The notes under the pieces were generated by a model. The model made no database searches. It was given only the letters and a program-made list of their open reading frames with translations, and was not told the origin of the DNA. A stretch of DNA of 64,000 bases from Mercurialis annua (taxonomy: Eukaryota > Streptophyta > Magnoliopsida > Malpighiales > Euphorbiaceae), in contig NC_065574.1 of the NCBI RefSeq assembly GCF_937616625.2, forward strand, positions 25,174,501 through 25,238,500. The letters are read 5' to 3'. A program made the translations under genes and the position numbers. Positions 11,620 to 23,610 of the stretch are shown one piece after another; within the stretch, counting starts at the first letter, position 1; the number at the start of each line of letters is the position of its first letter.

Positions 11620-12433
11620 ACAATGTTGATACACACTGAATACGGATCTGATGCATAAATTAAAAATAACTTATATATTATGTACAAATTATAAGTATCG
11701 GAAATGTATAAATATATAAATGAACCATCAAATTAGACGGTTGATTCTATTAAATCGATAAAAATAAAAGTTAACAATTTAAAAAAAAAATCCATCATAC
11801 ATAATTTATACACAATATATATATTTTTAAATGTTTTAATAAGTATATCTCTAATACATAATTTATACATGATTAATATATTTTAATACGTCTGTAATAT
11901 TTGATACATTTGCGATACATATTTGATACATTTGCGATACATATTTGATATATTTCCAATATATATTTGATACATTTCCAATATATAATTTTTATATCTC
12001 CGACATATTGATACATAATAGATACACTTTTTGTTTTTGAGTTGCATATAATGTATAACAAAAATGTATATTTAATACATCTCCGATACAGTTTCAATAC
12101 ATATCTGATACATATTAGATATAGATACGTATTCGATAAAAAAAACAAAGTGTCATCCGCAAATTGAATTATATCATGTATTTATCATGTATAAATTATA
12201 TATTAAAAATGTATCAAATATATATTAAAATATATCAAGTATGTATAAAAAAATGTAGGTAATAGATTTACAAAACAAAAAACAACTTATAAAAGAACAA
12301 GAAAGAGAGTTCCAACGGTAAATATATATCAAATATGTATCGTATATGTATCAGAGTTTGTATCAAATATGTATCCGAAATGTATCCAATATGTATAAAA
12401 TTTAATCAAAAATATATTGATGAATTACACATT
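11620..12433. repeat. Degenerate GATACAT / ATGTATC repeat field, left part
   Basis: The 10-20 bp words 'gatacatttgc', 'gatacatattt' and 'ccaatatatat' recur many times between 11870 and 12130. From 12180 to 12420 the same words appear in the opposite orientation ('atgtatcaaatatgtatcc'). The field therefore changes strand near 12150, giving a loose large inverted repeat. Frames here are repeat translations, not genes. Confidence 0.65.
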
Positions 12434-12443
12434 GATAATAAAT

Positions 12444-12794
12444 GAACAAAGGGTCAACGCGCCCCCTGAACTTGTGACACGGGGTCATCCAACTCAATTT
12501 ATACTTTTTTTAGCAACTAACCTCAAAACACTTCATTTTTGGGTCAAATAACCCTATAATTTTTATTTTTATTTCAAAAATTGATTTACGATAATTATAT
12601 CGCAACAATTACGGAAGTATCTAATTAATTTTATATCACTCATCTCTGATTTGTATTTTACGCGTTTTAAAAATACAATTATGGGGTTATTTGAACCAAA
12701 AATGAAGAGTATTGGGGTTAGTTGCTCAAAAAAGTATAAATTGGATTACATGACCCTGTGTCACAAGTTTAGGGGGCGCGTTGACCCTTTGTTC
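12444..12794. mobile_element. Fold-back MITE, 351 bp, 10-bp TSD
   Basis: GATAATAAAT lies at 12434-12443 and at 12795-12804. Between them, the first and last roughly 115 bp are inverted copies of each other (start GAACAAAGGGTCAACGCG; the end is its complement), with a small number of differences and an unpaired AT-rich centre. TSD length points to a Mutator-like MITE. It inserted into the ATGTATC repeat field. Confidence 0.85.
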
Positions 12795-12804
12795 GATAAT
12801 AAAT

Positions 12805-12984
12805 ATATCAAAAATGTATCTATCATGTATAAAATATGTATAAGAGATGTATAAATATAAAACCGGACCATTTGAATTAGTCGGTTAATTCAATTAAAAT
12901 GGATTACAATTTAAATTATGTATTACTGATGTAACTTAGATACATTTAAAAAAATTATTAGATAGATAGTTATTAAGTATATTT

Positions 12985-13032
<48 letters not shown>

Positions 13033-13240
13033 ATTATGTATTAACGATGTATCTATTTAAATTTATTTAAAAATATATGTATTGTGTAAAAATTATATAT
13101 CAGCAATGTATACATAATTTATTTAATTAATATTATTACATTTACGTTTTTTCTAAATATAAAACCGAAACAATCGAATTAGTCAATTAATTCAATTAAT
13201 GTATCAAATATGTATCTATCATGTATAAATTGTGTATCAG
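12805..13240. repeat. Degenerate ATGTATC repeat field, right part
   Basis: The repeat continues past the MITE. The unit 'ataaaaccg..caattagtc..aattcaatta' near 12855 and 13155 matches one near 11720, so larger units of several hundred bp may once have been present. Confidence 0.55.
12989..13027. repeat. (TA)n microsatellite, about 19 units
   Basis: An almost uninterrupted TA run. Confidence 0.9.
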
Positions 13241-13800
13241 AAATATTTTTTATTGATATAAATAGGAAGATGACCTTTTATGACAAAAACGGAGCTCAAT
13301 TTTAATGTTTATACCATTTCAACTATAATTTATTGGTGTACTTATTTTTAGTTAAACATTGTAACTGAATGGCATGGTACTGTTTGTCCATTTGAAAATT
13401 ATTTGTTATGTTATTTAATCTTTTAATAATGATTTCAATTTGCTTATTCGGCCATCAAATAAAATTGGTTTACTATTCAATGGAATTATTATACTGTATT
13501 TTAGAAAAAATGAGGTCATGTTTTATTATATATATTATAGAGAAATTGAGGTCATAGTGAATGGTATAAATAAAGTGGGATATAATTATCGAATTAATTA
13601 TATATTATATTTAATTAGGGTTAGTAAATTTTGTGTGGAAAGGATTATGATCAACCTTAAAATTCCAACCATTCTCTGAATCTGATAAACCCAACTAGCT
13701 TTCCTAAAATTATAATTTCTCACCTTCAAAAACATGCAGCAGCAAATAAGGAAAGAATATCCTAATACTGGCAAACTACTTTATTCTCTTCATACTTTAT
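13241..13800. other. AT-rich intergenic DNA
   Basis: No gene recognised. An open frame at 13440-13679 (79 codons) has a composition typical of random AT-rich DNA and no motif I know. Confidence 0.45.
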
Positions 13801-13856
13801 TCTCTTCTTATTCTCCTATTAATGTCATTCTCTTCTTATTCTCCTATTAATGCCAT
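13801..13856. repeat. 28-bp tandem duplication
   Basis: The 28-bp unit starting TCTCTTCTTATTCTCCTA is present twice in a row, with one difference (gtcat/gccat). A partial third copy lies just upstream. Confidence 0.9.
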
Positions 13857-14771
13857 TAGAGAAGAAAGTGGTGGTGTGTAATACCCGATACTTTTAAAAG
13901 TACCCAATAAGATGCTACGAGGCATAAGTGCGTGAATTTAATCAAGGACATCGGAATTAAGTTTGAGAAATAAGAATTTAGAAAGTCTCGAGCTAATAAA
14001 TTTTACGATAAAGTTTGTAACATAAAATCAAGGAGTTAAGATTAAATTTCAGTAATTTGGACAAAAAATATTTTAATTAAGCGGAACTTGATTATCGAAA
14101 TAAGGAAAATGATATAAATTATTGGACCTGGATAAATAAATAATGCGATGGACTCCATTATTTATCGATAAAGAATAATCCACAAGGTTCAGTTTAATTA
14201 TGAAAACAATTTGGTATAAAATTGAAAGAATTATAAATCGAAGGATTAAATTGTAAGAGGTGCACAATTCAAGCATTAGAGTATTATTTTTCCCAAATTA
14301 ACAAGATGAGGACACCTATCCCTCCACCTCTTCAAATAGTTATTTCCATCTAAAATCAGAAAATTAAAAAAAATTAAAACTGAAACCCTAATTTTTGTAG
14401 ATCACAGAAGCACAATCTCCATCACCTTCACCTTGACCTCTGACCAAGACAATCATCGTAACTCGACGATCCGGCCACCGTTTTTGATGAATTAAGCTCG
14501 GTTGGAGATCTAACTCACTCACAGACAAGGTAACCTCTTTAGTCTTTAATTCAGTTAAGAATAAAGTGGTATTTGCTGAGATTAAGTAGAGTGATTTTCT
14601 GCTTTGGTAAGGTTGCTGAAAATTCATTTTTGATGTTGTGTTTGGGTGAGGTTATTGAGAGTTGTGTTGCATGATTTTAAGTGTGTAAATGGAATAATCT
14701 TTGGCTGACCTCAAGAGCACGTCAGAGTGGGATTCCGATGGTCGGAATTTGAGCAGAACTCTGCCTTCGGT

Positions 14772-14829
14772 AGCTCTGCTCTTGTGAGCAGAGCTGAACA
14801 ACCCTTTGAGGGCTGCAATCGCAGCCCTC
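14772..14829 (+). other. Element B palindromes
   Basis: AGCTCTGCTC-TTGT-GAGCAGAGCT (14772-14795) and GAGGGCTGC-AATC-GCAGCCCTC (14808-14829) are perfect stems of 10 and 9 bp. They lie downstream of a GAGCACGTCAG motif, the same relative place as palindrome arrays in elements C, E, F and G. Confidence 0.75.
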
Positions 14830-16271
14830 GGCTGTCGGGGAAAGCAGAAATTTAATGCTCGTTTGGTCCCATTCGGGTGGTTTTTACTTTGTGTAGTTAG
14901 GCGTAAGTTTGACCGATTTGCGATGGATAATACAACGACATAAGTTAGCATGGAAGTGTTTTTAAGAGATAAATTTAAGGTACGAAAAATGTATAGAGGA
15001 TACATTTTTAAGGTTAATACGAAGTTGATTGATTGATAGTAGAATTTGTGTTTAAGTCTAATATTAAAGTTTGAATATAAGTGAAAAATTGTAAGTTAAA
15101 GCAAGAATAAAATTCAACGGAGAGCTAAGTTTAAAAACTGATTACGAGCTAACGAAATGTCGGGATGAGTCAGTTTTGGTGTCGTTGTGTTCGTTACGGA
15201 ATATAAAATGGAATTGTAGAACAGCTGCTGGCACAACAATGGCCAGGCGGACGCAGAATTGAATGCAAACAGCAGCCCTTAAGGCTGTTCTGCTGTCAAT
15301 AAAACAGCCCGGGGAGGCAACTTACGAACTGATTTCCGTCACCTTCGGGTTTTATTTTGAGTCCGAGGTCTACAAGAAAGTTGTAGAGGACATTGTGCAA
15401 TATAGGTATGTAAAATTGATTTTGGATTTCGACCAATATACATGCCTTGTTTCGAGGCTTGAAACAACAGTAGTAGTAAGCTGTTTTGACAGCTTTAGTA
15501 CCCAAATTTGAGGTACCAACTTTAAGAGCTATTTCCGACACCTTAGGACGATAATTTAAGTTTAGAGTCCTAATGAAAGTTGTAGAAGGCATTCTAAACT
15601 TTAAGGATGTCGATTTTATTTGGGAATTTGGCTTTTTTATGGGGATGTTTTAATAGCTCAAAAACGACTAGCTAGCTAGTTTTGAGAAAACTAGTTTTAG
15701 CTAACAAAATGTTAGCTTATTAATTATTTGGATGATTAATTAATGTTTTGAGCTAAGATTAATCATAAATTATGGAAAAGTGATTTATTAAATTAATTAT
15801 TGATTTATCTCAATAATTAATTTAACTTAGCTAAATTGGATAGCTAATAAATAACATTTGGACTAACGTTATTTATTAAACAAAGTTATATTTTAAAAGA
15901 TTGCGGATTTATTCCGAGACAATGTAAATTGATTTGATCGTTAAGTATTCTATAGCTAGAACGTCTTTGGATTAGAATCCATTTTAATCGATTCTAGTTA
16001 TCATATTTACGTAGACCCGGCGAGATGATTACCAACGGGACCTGGAACGTGACGAACGCGATACCGCTTTGCTAGTTCTCAAAGATTATGGATAGCGAGT
16101 GGTGAGTTTGCAAATTAATTTTGTGTGTTATTAATAAAAGCTATTTATTTTAATTATCATTATTATTAATGCATCGCATAAAGCATTATTATTCATAATG
16201 ATTATTATCTCTTATTGAATGTTTATTTCTTATAAAATAAAACTAGTATAGTGATCCGAGGAAACGAGCTA

Positions 16272-16290
16272 CCTATTGGGCGTCAATAGG
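16272..16290 (+). other. LTR hairpin CCTATTG-GGCGT-CAATAGG (element B)
   Basis: A perfect 7-bp stem, equivalent to the hairpins at 6848, 18798, 25039, 38708 and 59252. Confidence 0.7.
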
Positions 16291-16421
16291 TTGTGTGATC
16301 ACTAGTGTTAGTCGTAGAATTAGTGTCGATAGATGTTTGTATTTAAAAATGTTTGATATGAGCTCGTTACATAATGATCATGTTTATGATTATGAAATGG
16401 AAGGAGGATTATGTTTTGTAG

Positions 16422-16603
16422 ATACGAGGTAACTCGGTGGATCTAGAATCTCGGGACCTGTATCTAGTGAGTAACTCGGTTGAACTATCTCGGGACTCAC
16501 ACCTTGGGATTAAGCAGTGGCATGAGTAACTCGGCTAAACTATCTCGGGACTATGCCACGTGGTAGCGGTTAACTCGGTCGAACTATCTCGGGACCGTAC
16601 CAC
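16422..16603 (+). repeat. Element B conserved-core hairpin array, four units
   Basis: Four copies of the core TAACTCGG..ATCTCGGGAC, each enclosed by its own pair of complementary arms: AGATACGAG/CTGTATCT, GTGAG/CTCAC, GTGGCAT/ATGCCAC and GTGGTAGCGGT/ACCGTACCAC (small mismatches in some). Arms differ between units while the core is nearly constant. Confidence 0.75.
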
Positions 16604-16892
16604 TCGGATTAAGATGATTTGATACAATATGAATGGATACGATATGAGTAAGATACATATAGGAAATAGTCGAAGTTTAAGATTAAGGTTTCGATCGGAT
16701 CTAATACTTTATTGTAATATCCCGGAAATTTTTTAAAATTTTCTAAATATGTTTTTGGTAATAAATTAAATTTTTTTGGGGTGCGGTTCGATTCGTAGTT
16801 TAATTTTTGGTCCGGTTCAATTTCAGATATTTGTGTGGTTCTTTTTATTTTTCGTGGTTCAACCAAAATGGTTAAACCACCACGTGTGAATC

Positions 16893-16993
16893 AGGTCTCG
16901 AATGAGACCTGACCCAAAAGGGAGGATTCTCGTTCGAGAATCAGCATTCTCGAACGAGAATGCCTCAGAATTGTTGGTCTCATTCGAGACCAG
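16893..16993 (+). other. Element C 5' LTR palindrome array
   Basis: Successive stems are AGGTCTC/GAGACCT (16893-16910), GATTCTCG-TT-CGAGAATC (16925-16942), CATTCTCG-AA-CGAGAATG (16945-16962) and TGGTCTC/GAGACCA (about 16975-16992). Arms change between units, but each unit stays self-complementary. Confidence 0.8.
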
Positions 16994-18797
16994 CCGAACC
17001 CGTGTGAGGAGGGTACTTTGGGGCTATTTTTCACTCTTTTCCGAAGCCTTAAATACGTAAAAAATTTACCCTAATCATTCTCCATACTTCAAACATACAC
17101 TAGCCGTCAATAACTTCGATCATTCTCTGAAATTCGCTGCTCATAATTCCTTTTGAAGTTTGCTGAAATCATCGGTAGGTATGTCTTAAGTTTTCAGTTT
17201 TCGGTTTATGAACGACATTCCGTATTTTTGATTGTTCTTGCTCGTTTCTAGATCGAAATTGATTTCGTTCGATCTCAGACGTTATGGACTCAATTATCTA
17301 TGTTTCCCTATCTCGTTTACGCCAAACGGTACGCTATCGATTTCGTTTCAATCGCCGCACGGTTTCCGTTTTAAGGTTTCATAATCTGTTTTGTTTGAAA
17401 TGTTCTTTACTGCCGAATCCTTTGCTTGGCTGGACTATATCCTTGCTGCATTTGAAATTATAAATCACTGCTTATGTTAGGTGTTTGTCGATTTAGCTCA
17501 GTTAAAATCATCGCTTCGCTTTCCGGATTGTTGTTCATCGTTTCTTCTAAAACGAACAATCACAGTGGGTTGGATCAATTCGTATTTATTTTGAATTCAT
17601 GATTGTGATATGTTGAAATCAAGTAGTTATTGGATTAAATCATTAAAGAGTTGTAAAAATTGTTGATTAATGGATTAATGAATTTTGCCTCATAGTTCAG
17701 TAACTTGTTTTATGAATGTCTTAGGCGGGTTCATGTTTTTGAAATGGTGAAGATGGCTTATTAGCCACTTTGGTTATCAAATTGTTTTGTTTGAATTAAT
17801 TGAATCCTTTAAGTTATTGTCAATTGTTTCGATAATAACTTTGATTTAAATAGACATATTGTATACGTAAAATATTATAACTTAAATTAATATAATTACT
17901 CAGGTAATTATATGTAATTTTAATTGTAATGACAATTTGGTTAAATTGCGGTTTAGCCCGTAAAGTTTTAAAAGACTTAATTAAGTAAAATTTTATCTAT
18001 TGGATAACTTTTGGGTTTTGATTAAATTATGAATTAGTAACTTGAAATCGAATAATTAAATTGATTTTGCATACCAAATTGGCTAAAGTACAATCTAGTC
18101 TCTAATTGGCAAAAGTACAGTTTAGTCCCTAATTGGCTAAAGTGCAATTTAGTCCCTAAACTTTTATAAACTTAAAATGGTTAGATTTTTGGGGTGTAAC
18201 TTGGGTTACTTGAAATTGAAGTTATTGAGTTCCGCTTTTAAAATGGTTTATTATTTTATGGAATTATTTTTTTAATATAGACTCGGGTTTATATTTGATA
18301 AACGTTTTGAGTCGGGTTAGACTTGGGTCACCCGAAAAGTGAGGTTAGCTTGGTAGTTAATGATAACTCGGCTAACCCACTATTTGGAAAATTATTTATT
18401 ATTTAAAGATTATTAAATAATATTTATAAATTTTTAAGCGAGAACTCAACAGACTTGTATTAATTGGGCTTTATTACCTATTGGGTATTTTTGTGTTAAT
18501 TTGGTTTGTTTTATTCCGACGTGTTATCTGTGCTAGTCATATGTGGTGTCTAGTATTCTCTAGAGTTTGGGTCTGTTTTTAATAATTATTTTATTTGTCT
18601 AGACCCGTCTATTGTTCGTGCTCCAGAGGCGAACCAGGATTAGTTGCTTGCCGGTATTCACGTGGATTAGCAAGCAGTGATTTTGTACTTACTATTTTCC
18701 GCTTTATTAAGTAAATTGTTATTTTAATATTAAATATATATACTGTACGTATATTTCGAACTGTTTTTATATTATGGCTCTTAGTTGGAACATGCTA

Positions 18798-18816
18798 CCT
18801 AATGGGCATCATTAGG
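18798..18816 (+). other. LTR hairpin CCTAATG-GGCAT-CATTAGG (element C)
   Basis: A perfect 7-bp stem. Compared with elements B and D (CCTATTG/CAATAGG), a T-A pair is replaced by A-T on both arms, which is a compensatory change. An identical copy lies at 49638-49656. Confidence 0.75.
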
Positions 18817-18863
18817 ACTGCGTGCGCACCGGTATTGATCTGGGTAAGTTATATATGGAAATG

Positions 18864-18988
18864 TGGTAACTCGGTGTGAGCGTAGCTCTCGGGACCAATT
18901 AGAGTAACTCGGTGTAGCTCAGCTCTCGGGACTCTGGTATAAGTGTGGTCAGTGGTAACTCGTGTAGCTCAGCTCTCGGGACCAGACC
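18864..18988 (+). repeat. Element C conserved-core hairpin array, three units
   Basis: Three TAACTCG(G)TGT..GCTCTCGGGA cores with arms GG/CC, AGAG/CTCT and GGTCAGTGG/CCAGACC. The 3' LTR copy is at 49704-49829. The core is a variant of that in elements B, D and H. Confidence 0.7.
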
Positions 18989-19578
18989 TATTGGATTATG
19001 TTTATTATTTAGAATTGTGGATTAGGATTCCAACTATTATTTGTAATATCGTTATCAAATGTTTTAAACGGTTTTAAAGGTTTTCCACTTAATTAATGTA
19101 GATAGTGGTATAAACTCATCTCAGTATATCTGACCCTGTTGTTTTCCCAATTTTCTCCAGGGTTATGATCTGAGAGAGTCTGGTGATCTCCGCATTTACT
19201 TTTCCTCGGAGGTTCCTTTTATTTTTAATAAACTATAAAACTGTTTTATTCTTAGACCGCAGTAGTAACTAGACGTCTTTATTATTATTATATATTTTGT
19301 CGGATTGGTTCGACTGGTTATATTGCTTTGGCATGGTATATTATTTACATTGGTTTATGATAAATCTATTTTAGACTCGAAATTGAATAAGCATGTTATA
19401 TTAACTGTTGAATATTATAACTGCTAGATTTAGGCTGAAGTCTCGATTGCCCCGAGCATTGGTTTTCTGCAGGTTTATATGTTTATGTATTAAACGAAAG
19501 GCTAGCTACGGGTTTTGGTACTACATTACCCATACCCTAGCGCCGGTCGTGATTCATGAAAATGGGTCGTGACAAACT

Positions 19579-19590
19579 TGGTATCAGAGC
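19579..19590 (+). promoter_or_regulatory. Element C primer-binding site (tRNA-iMet type)
   Basis: TGGTATCAGAGC lies four bases after the LTR end and is complementary to the 3' end of initiator Met tRNA, the usual primer for plant Ty3/gypsy elements. Confidence 0.85.
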
Positions 19591-19918
19591 TTTGGTTTCA
19601 AACCAAGGCCAATTGCTTGCTATGTGTTTACTCTGTTAAGTATGGTTGTGTCTTTGGAACTACTGCGGATATAGGATTCTGTCATGTCTTTAAAAACGTC
19701 ATCTTTTGATTTTGAAATATTCTGCCTACACCAATAGGATTGTGGCGAGTTAGTCATTATATGTTGATTTGATGCTGTTATTTGTTAATTTTATTTCACT
19801 TGGGTGAATATTTTTAATGCTGTTGATTTCTCGGAAAATCCTAATTGTTACTTGTTTTGTTTCGTACTTGAGTATGAATTACGTGTTATTTAAATTTTTG
19901 TTGTTCAATCTTTAGGAT

Positions 19919-21208
19919 ATGGACAACGTTGTTCGTACTCGTGCTCGTGCTGCGGCAGAGCAAGAAGCTGTGGCTGATGATGCGATTTCCATGGAAGTCG
20001 ATCAGAACGTACCACCAGTTCCGGCTAATGCTGGACGTGGTAGAGGTAGAGGTGCTGGCAGAGATAGAGGTAGAGGTAGAGGAGCTGGTGCTGGTAGAGG
20101 TGGAGCTAGAGGACGTGGTGCAGCAGGTGTTCAGGCACCGAATGTACAGCAGGCACCGAATGTGCAGCATGCACCGAATATGCAGGCGTTTGACTTCACT
20201 ACTTTCTTGGCTGGGATTGTCAAGATGCAGAACAACCAGGCTCTTCTACAGAATCAGTGTACTGTATTGGGTCAGTTAGCGCAGCAACAGCAACCTCAGA
20301 TTGGTGATGTAGCTGGTATGGGTGGACTTGCTGGTGTCGGTCATATTCCGACAGACAGAGAATTGGTGATAACCTACACGAAGTTGAATCCGACTTCTTT
20401 TGATGGTACTGGGGATGCTCTTGAATTCTTGGAAGAGTTTGAGTACAATAGTCAGAGAATTCAAGCTACTGATCGTCAATCTTTGATGCTTGTGGAGATG
20501 TCGCTGAAGGGTCCAGCAAAGGACTGGTTTTGCGAGAACATCAGACCAGATATGGCTACATTGTCTTGGGCTGATTTTGTGACAAGGTTTAGAGGTTACT
20601 ATCTACCTTTCTCTGTTACTGAGAATTTTAGAGAAAAGCTGCTGAGTTTGAAGAAAGGGGGTAGATCAGTGACAGACTACACTACAGAGTTTGTTCGTTT
20701 GGGGCGGTTTGCTACAGATCTACAGGGTGATCGTGGACGAGTGAACGACCACTATATAAGGGGTTTAGGCTCGGAATTTCTTCCTTTGCTGATAGGGGCA
20801 GACATGGAGTTTGCTCGGGTAGTGGACAGTGCTCGACGGATGGAGAATTTGTTGATTCAGTTTGGGACGATCTCTGACCCTTTCCAGAATCAGAAGGGAA
20901 AGAGTGATGTTCCTAGTGGGGGGCAACAGGCTCCAGTGCAGCATGGTAGTGGGAACTACTACAGTGGCTCTTCTCAGGCCAATAAGGGGAGTCGCCGTAC
21001 TCACAACAAAGGGAGGCATAGTGCTAGGAGTGCTCCGTACAGCTCTAGTAGCAGTGGGAGTAACCGTGGTTCAAGACGCGGGTACAGTGGTGGATCGAAC
21101 ATTCCGTTCTGCCAGATTTGCAGACGCAGGCACTATGGTCAGTGTCAGTTAGCTCCTGGAGGTTGTTTTTCTTGTGGCCAGCCGGGTCATTTTTCCAGGG
21201 AGTGTTAG
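19919..21208 (+). pseudogene. gag: Gag of element C, 429 codons, ends at TAG right after the zinc knuckle
   Basis: Gag forms the capsid-like particle and binds element RNA. An Arg-Gly-rich basic stretch covers about residues 36-66. The capsid homology (TKLNPTSFDG, SLKGPAKDWF, WADFVTRFRGYYLP, HYIRGLGSEFLPL) runs about 153-300. Zinc-binding motifs are CQICRRRHYGQC (398-409) and CFSCGQPGHFSREC (416-429). The TAG at 21206 is in the same frame as the following protease and pol, which in relatives form one polyprotein. It is therefore either a nonsense mutation or, less likely, a gag terminator. The ATG at 19919 follows 'ctttaggat' and fits a 5' leader of about 345 nt after the LTR. The open frame itself is intact, but the element is dead. 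Confidence 0.85.
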
Positions 21209-21898
21209 ACATCTGGGCAGCAGATGTCTAACTCCAGTGTGGCGCAGTCATCTTATCAGCAGCTGAGACCTGCGTTTTCACAGTCTGTAGGGTACTCTCA
21301 ACCTGCAGCATCTTTTGGTGGCCAGTGGGGCCGTGGTTCTGGTGGTAGAGGTTTTGGTGGCCGTGGTAACAGCGGTAGAGGTTCCAACAATTATGGTACT
21401 GGGCATAGTTCGCAGCAGCAGCCGCAGGGTCAGGCCAGAGTGTTTGCTCTTACTCCTCAGGATGCGCGTGCATCAAATGCTGTGGTGCAAGGTACCATTC
21501 CGATTTCTTTTACTGATGCTTTGGTATTATTTGATGCGGGTGCAACCCATTCATTTGTGTCTACATGTTTTGTTGGGAAATTGGGTATGGCACCATCTGT
21601 TTTGAGTGAACCTCTAGCTGTGTCTACACCTATGTCTGAAGGTGTAGTAGTGGACGTTGTTTATCCTTCTTGTCCAGTGGTTATTCGGGGTAGAGAATTA
21701 TGTGTTGATTTGATTGTGCTTGACGTTCTTTCTTTTGATGTCATCTTGAGGATGGATTGGCTGTCGCGCCATTATGCTTCTATTGACTGTTGAGGGAAGT
21801 CAGTCGAGTTCAGGATTCCAGATGATCTACCTTTTTCCTTTTAGGGAGAGAAGGCGGAGACACCTAAGAATCTGATTTCCGCCATCAAGGCAAAGCGG
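21209..21898 (+). pseudogene. Gag-pol linker and aspartic protease region of element C
   Basis: In frame with gag, a Gly/Arg/Gln-rich linker leads to a retropepsin. The catalytic triplet reads LFDAGATHSFVS (about 21529-21564), with Ala where Ser or Pro is usual. The second landmark DVILRMDWLSRH (about 21738-21773) has Arg in place of the usual Gly before MDWL. The protease would cut the polyprotein during particle maturation. In-frame stops TGA at 21791 and TAG at 21842 prevent readthrough into the reverse transcriptase. Homology continues across both, so they are mutations rather than gene ends. Confidence 0.8.
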
Positions 21899-22991
21899 AT
21901 GTTAGGCAAGGGTTGCCAGGGTTTTCTTGCTGTAGTTCGTGATTTGGAGTCTGGTAGTGGTGATATGCATAGTGTTCCGATAGTGAATGAGTTCACTGAT
22001 GTGTTTCCAGAGGAATTGCCTGGATTACCACCTGATCGTGATATTCAGTTTTGCATTGATGTGGTTTCTGGTACAGCTCCGATTTCGATACCGCCGTATC
22101 GGATGGCTCCTGCAGAGCTGAAGGAGTTGAAGGACCAGTTACAAGAGTTGTTGGATAGCGGGTTCATCAGACCGAGTACTTCTCCGTGGGGTGCTCCAGT
22201 TCTGTTTGTGAAGAAGAAAGACGGTTCCTTTCGACTGTGTATCGACTACAGACAGTTGAACAAGGTTACTGTCAAGAACATATATCCTCTTCCTCGCATC
22301 GATGATTTGTTTGACCAGTTGCAGGGTGCGAAGTGTTTTTCCAAGATTGATTTGAGGTCTGGGTATTATCAGCTTCGGATCCGTGATGCAGATGTGCCTA
22401 AGACTGCTTTTCGGACTCGTTATGGACATTTTGAGTTTCTGGTTATGTCCTTTGGTCTGACGAACGCACCAGCAGCGTTTATGGATATGATGAACAGAGT
22501 GTTCAAGCCTTTTTTGGATCAGTTTGTTATCGTTTTCATTGATGACATTTTGATCTATTCTCGGAGTGAGGAGTAGCATGCTTACCATTTGAGGACTATA
22601 CTACAGACGTTGCGTGAGCATCAGTTGTATGCTAAGTTCTCAAAATGTGAGTTCTGGTTGGATCAGGTTACCTTTCTAGGACACGTAGTGTCGAAAGACG
22701 GGATCAAGGTTGATCCGAAGAAGATTGAGGCGGCTATGGATTTGCAGAGGCCAAGGTCAGTTACCGAGATTAGGAGTTTTCTGGGTTTAGCTGGCTACTA
22801 TCATTGGTTCGTGCAAGATTTCTCCAGAATATCTGCACCGTTGACTAAACTGACACAGAAGGGTGTTAAGTTTGAGTGGACTGACAAGTGCGAGGCGAGC
22901 TTCGAGAAGCTCAAGGAGATTTTGACTACAGCTCCGGTTTTGGCATTGCCTTCTGACATTGACGGTTTCACAGTGTATTGTGATGCGTCTC
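21899..22991 (+). pseudogene. Reverse transcriptase and start of RNase H of element C, cut by element D
   Basis: The RT copies element RNA into DNA. Landmarks in order are [64 protein letters not shown], then the catalytic FIDDILIYS (Asp-Asp at 22541-22546). A thumb/connection region ([21 protein letters not shown]) follows, then RNase H beginning FTVYCDAS, whose Asp is catalytic. TAG at 22574-22576 interrupts the frame. Element D entered at GTCTC (22987-22991), just after the YCDAS motif; the RNase H continues at 45485 in the original phase. Confidence 0.9.
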
Positions 22992-23603
22992 TGTAATAAC
23001 CTGGAATTTTGAGGTTTAGAAAATGAGCAGCGAGTCTCATTCTAAATCGTCAAAGTGAGAAAAAAATAAGAAATTAAGCGGAATAATTAAATAAAAAAAG
23101 GCCAGAGTAGGTCGACATTGGAATTTTAATAAGGAAAATCTAATAATAATATTCCACAAGGAAAATGGAACTGGGTTAAAGAGATAAATGTGAGAAAGTG
23201 GCTAAAAGTCCACTTTAGCTCAAAATTGGAAAATAAGAGTTTAATTCCCGGAAAATAGCAATTAAATTAAATAATTGACGGGAATTAGTATTATTAAAAA
23301 TAATATCGATAAAATGGTTATCGATACTTATTTAAACTTAATTTGGACGAAAAAGTTAGAAAAAGTGCAATTTAGCTCAAATTGGAAATTGAGCGTTTTT
23401 GGCCAAAATTGCCAAAATAAATCGACGGGAAATGGCATTAAGAGATATGGGAATAATATTATTTATTTGAAAATAAATAATACGGAAATTATCGAGTTCG
23501 AATAATTAAGCGATTGACGGACTAAATTGGACGAAAGAAAAGTTAGGAATCAACATTTGAGGAGGTGGCAATCATAAGGACCAAGAGGTAACTTTGCCAT
23601 AAA

Positions 23604-23610
23604 TATATAA
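23604..23610 (+). promoter_or_regulatory. Candidate TATA box of element D 5' LTR
   Basis: TATATAA within 'ccataaatatataatgg', about 610 bp into the LTR, just before a GC-richer leader. It is a plausible U3/R boundary marker, inferred from sequence only. Confidence 0.4.

Larger units (their letters stand above)
13877..16712 (+). repeat. Element B 5' LTR, proximal piece
   Basis: Begins TGTAATACCCGATAC and is cut by element C at the target TTTAT (16708-16712). The rest resumes at 50399. It contains palindromes at 14772-14829, the GGCGT-loop hairpin at 16272 and a four-unit hairpin array at 16422-16603. Several open frames on both strands recur in the other B LTR and are not genes. Confidence 0.8.
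16713..19574 (+). repeat. Element C 5' LTR
   Basis: 2,862 bp from TGTAATATCCCGG to GTCGTGACA, closely matching the 3' LTR at 47489-50393. The main differences are a 51-bp palindromic block gained by or lost from one copy, and a deletion of about 25 bp in the 3' copy near 49927. A weak TATA-like CTTAAATAC lies near 17047. Three copies of an 'aattggctaaagtacaatttagtcc' unit lie near 18070-18160. Confidence 0.9.

Noticed and set aside
14388..15005. Minus-strand frames repeated at 55798-56445
   Set aside because: Both lie in element B LTRs; similarity reflects LTR identity, and the frames are broken differently.
19886..20479. Other-frame and minus-strand open frames over gag, including Ser/Thr-rich ones
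   Set aside because: They are shadows of the RG-rich gag coding sequence.
21206..21208. Programmed gag-pol readthrough as a firm call
   Set aside because: Eight other in-frame stops show general decay, so one TAG at the gag end is not enough evidence.
22139..22588. 149-codon minus-strand frame
   Set aside because: Antisense shadow of the reverse transcriptase; no motif.
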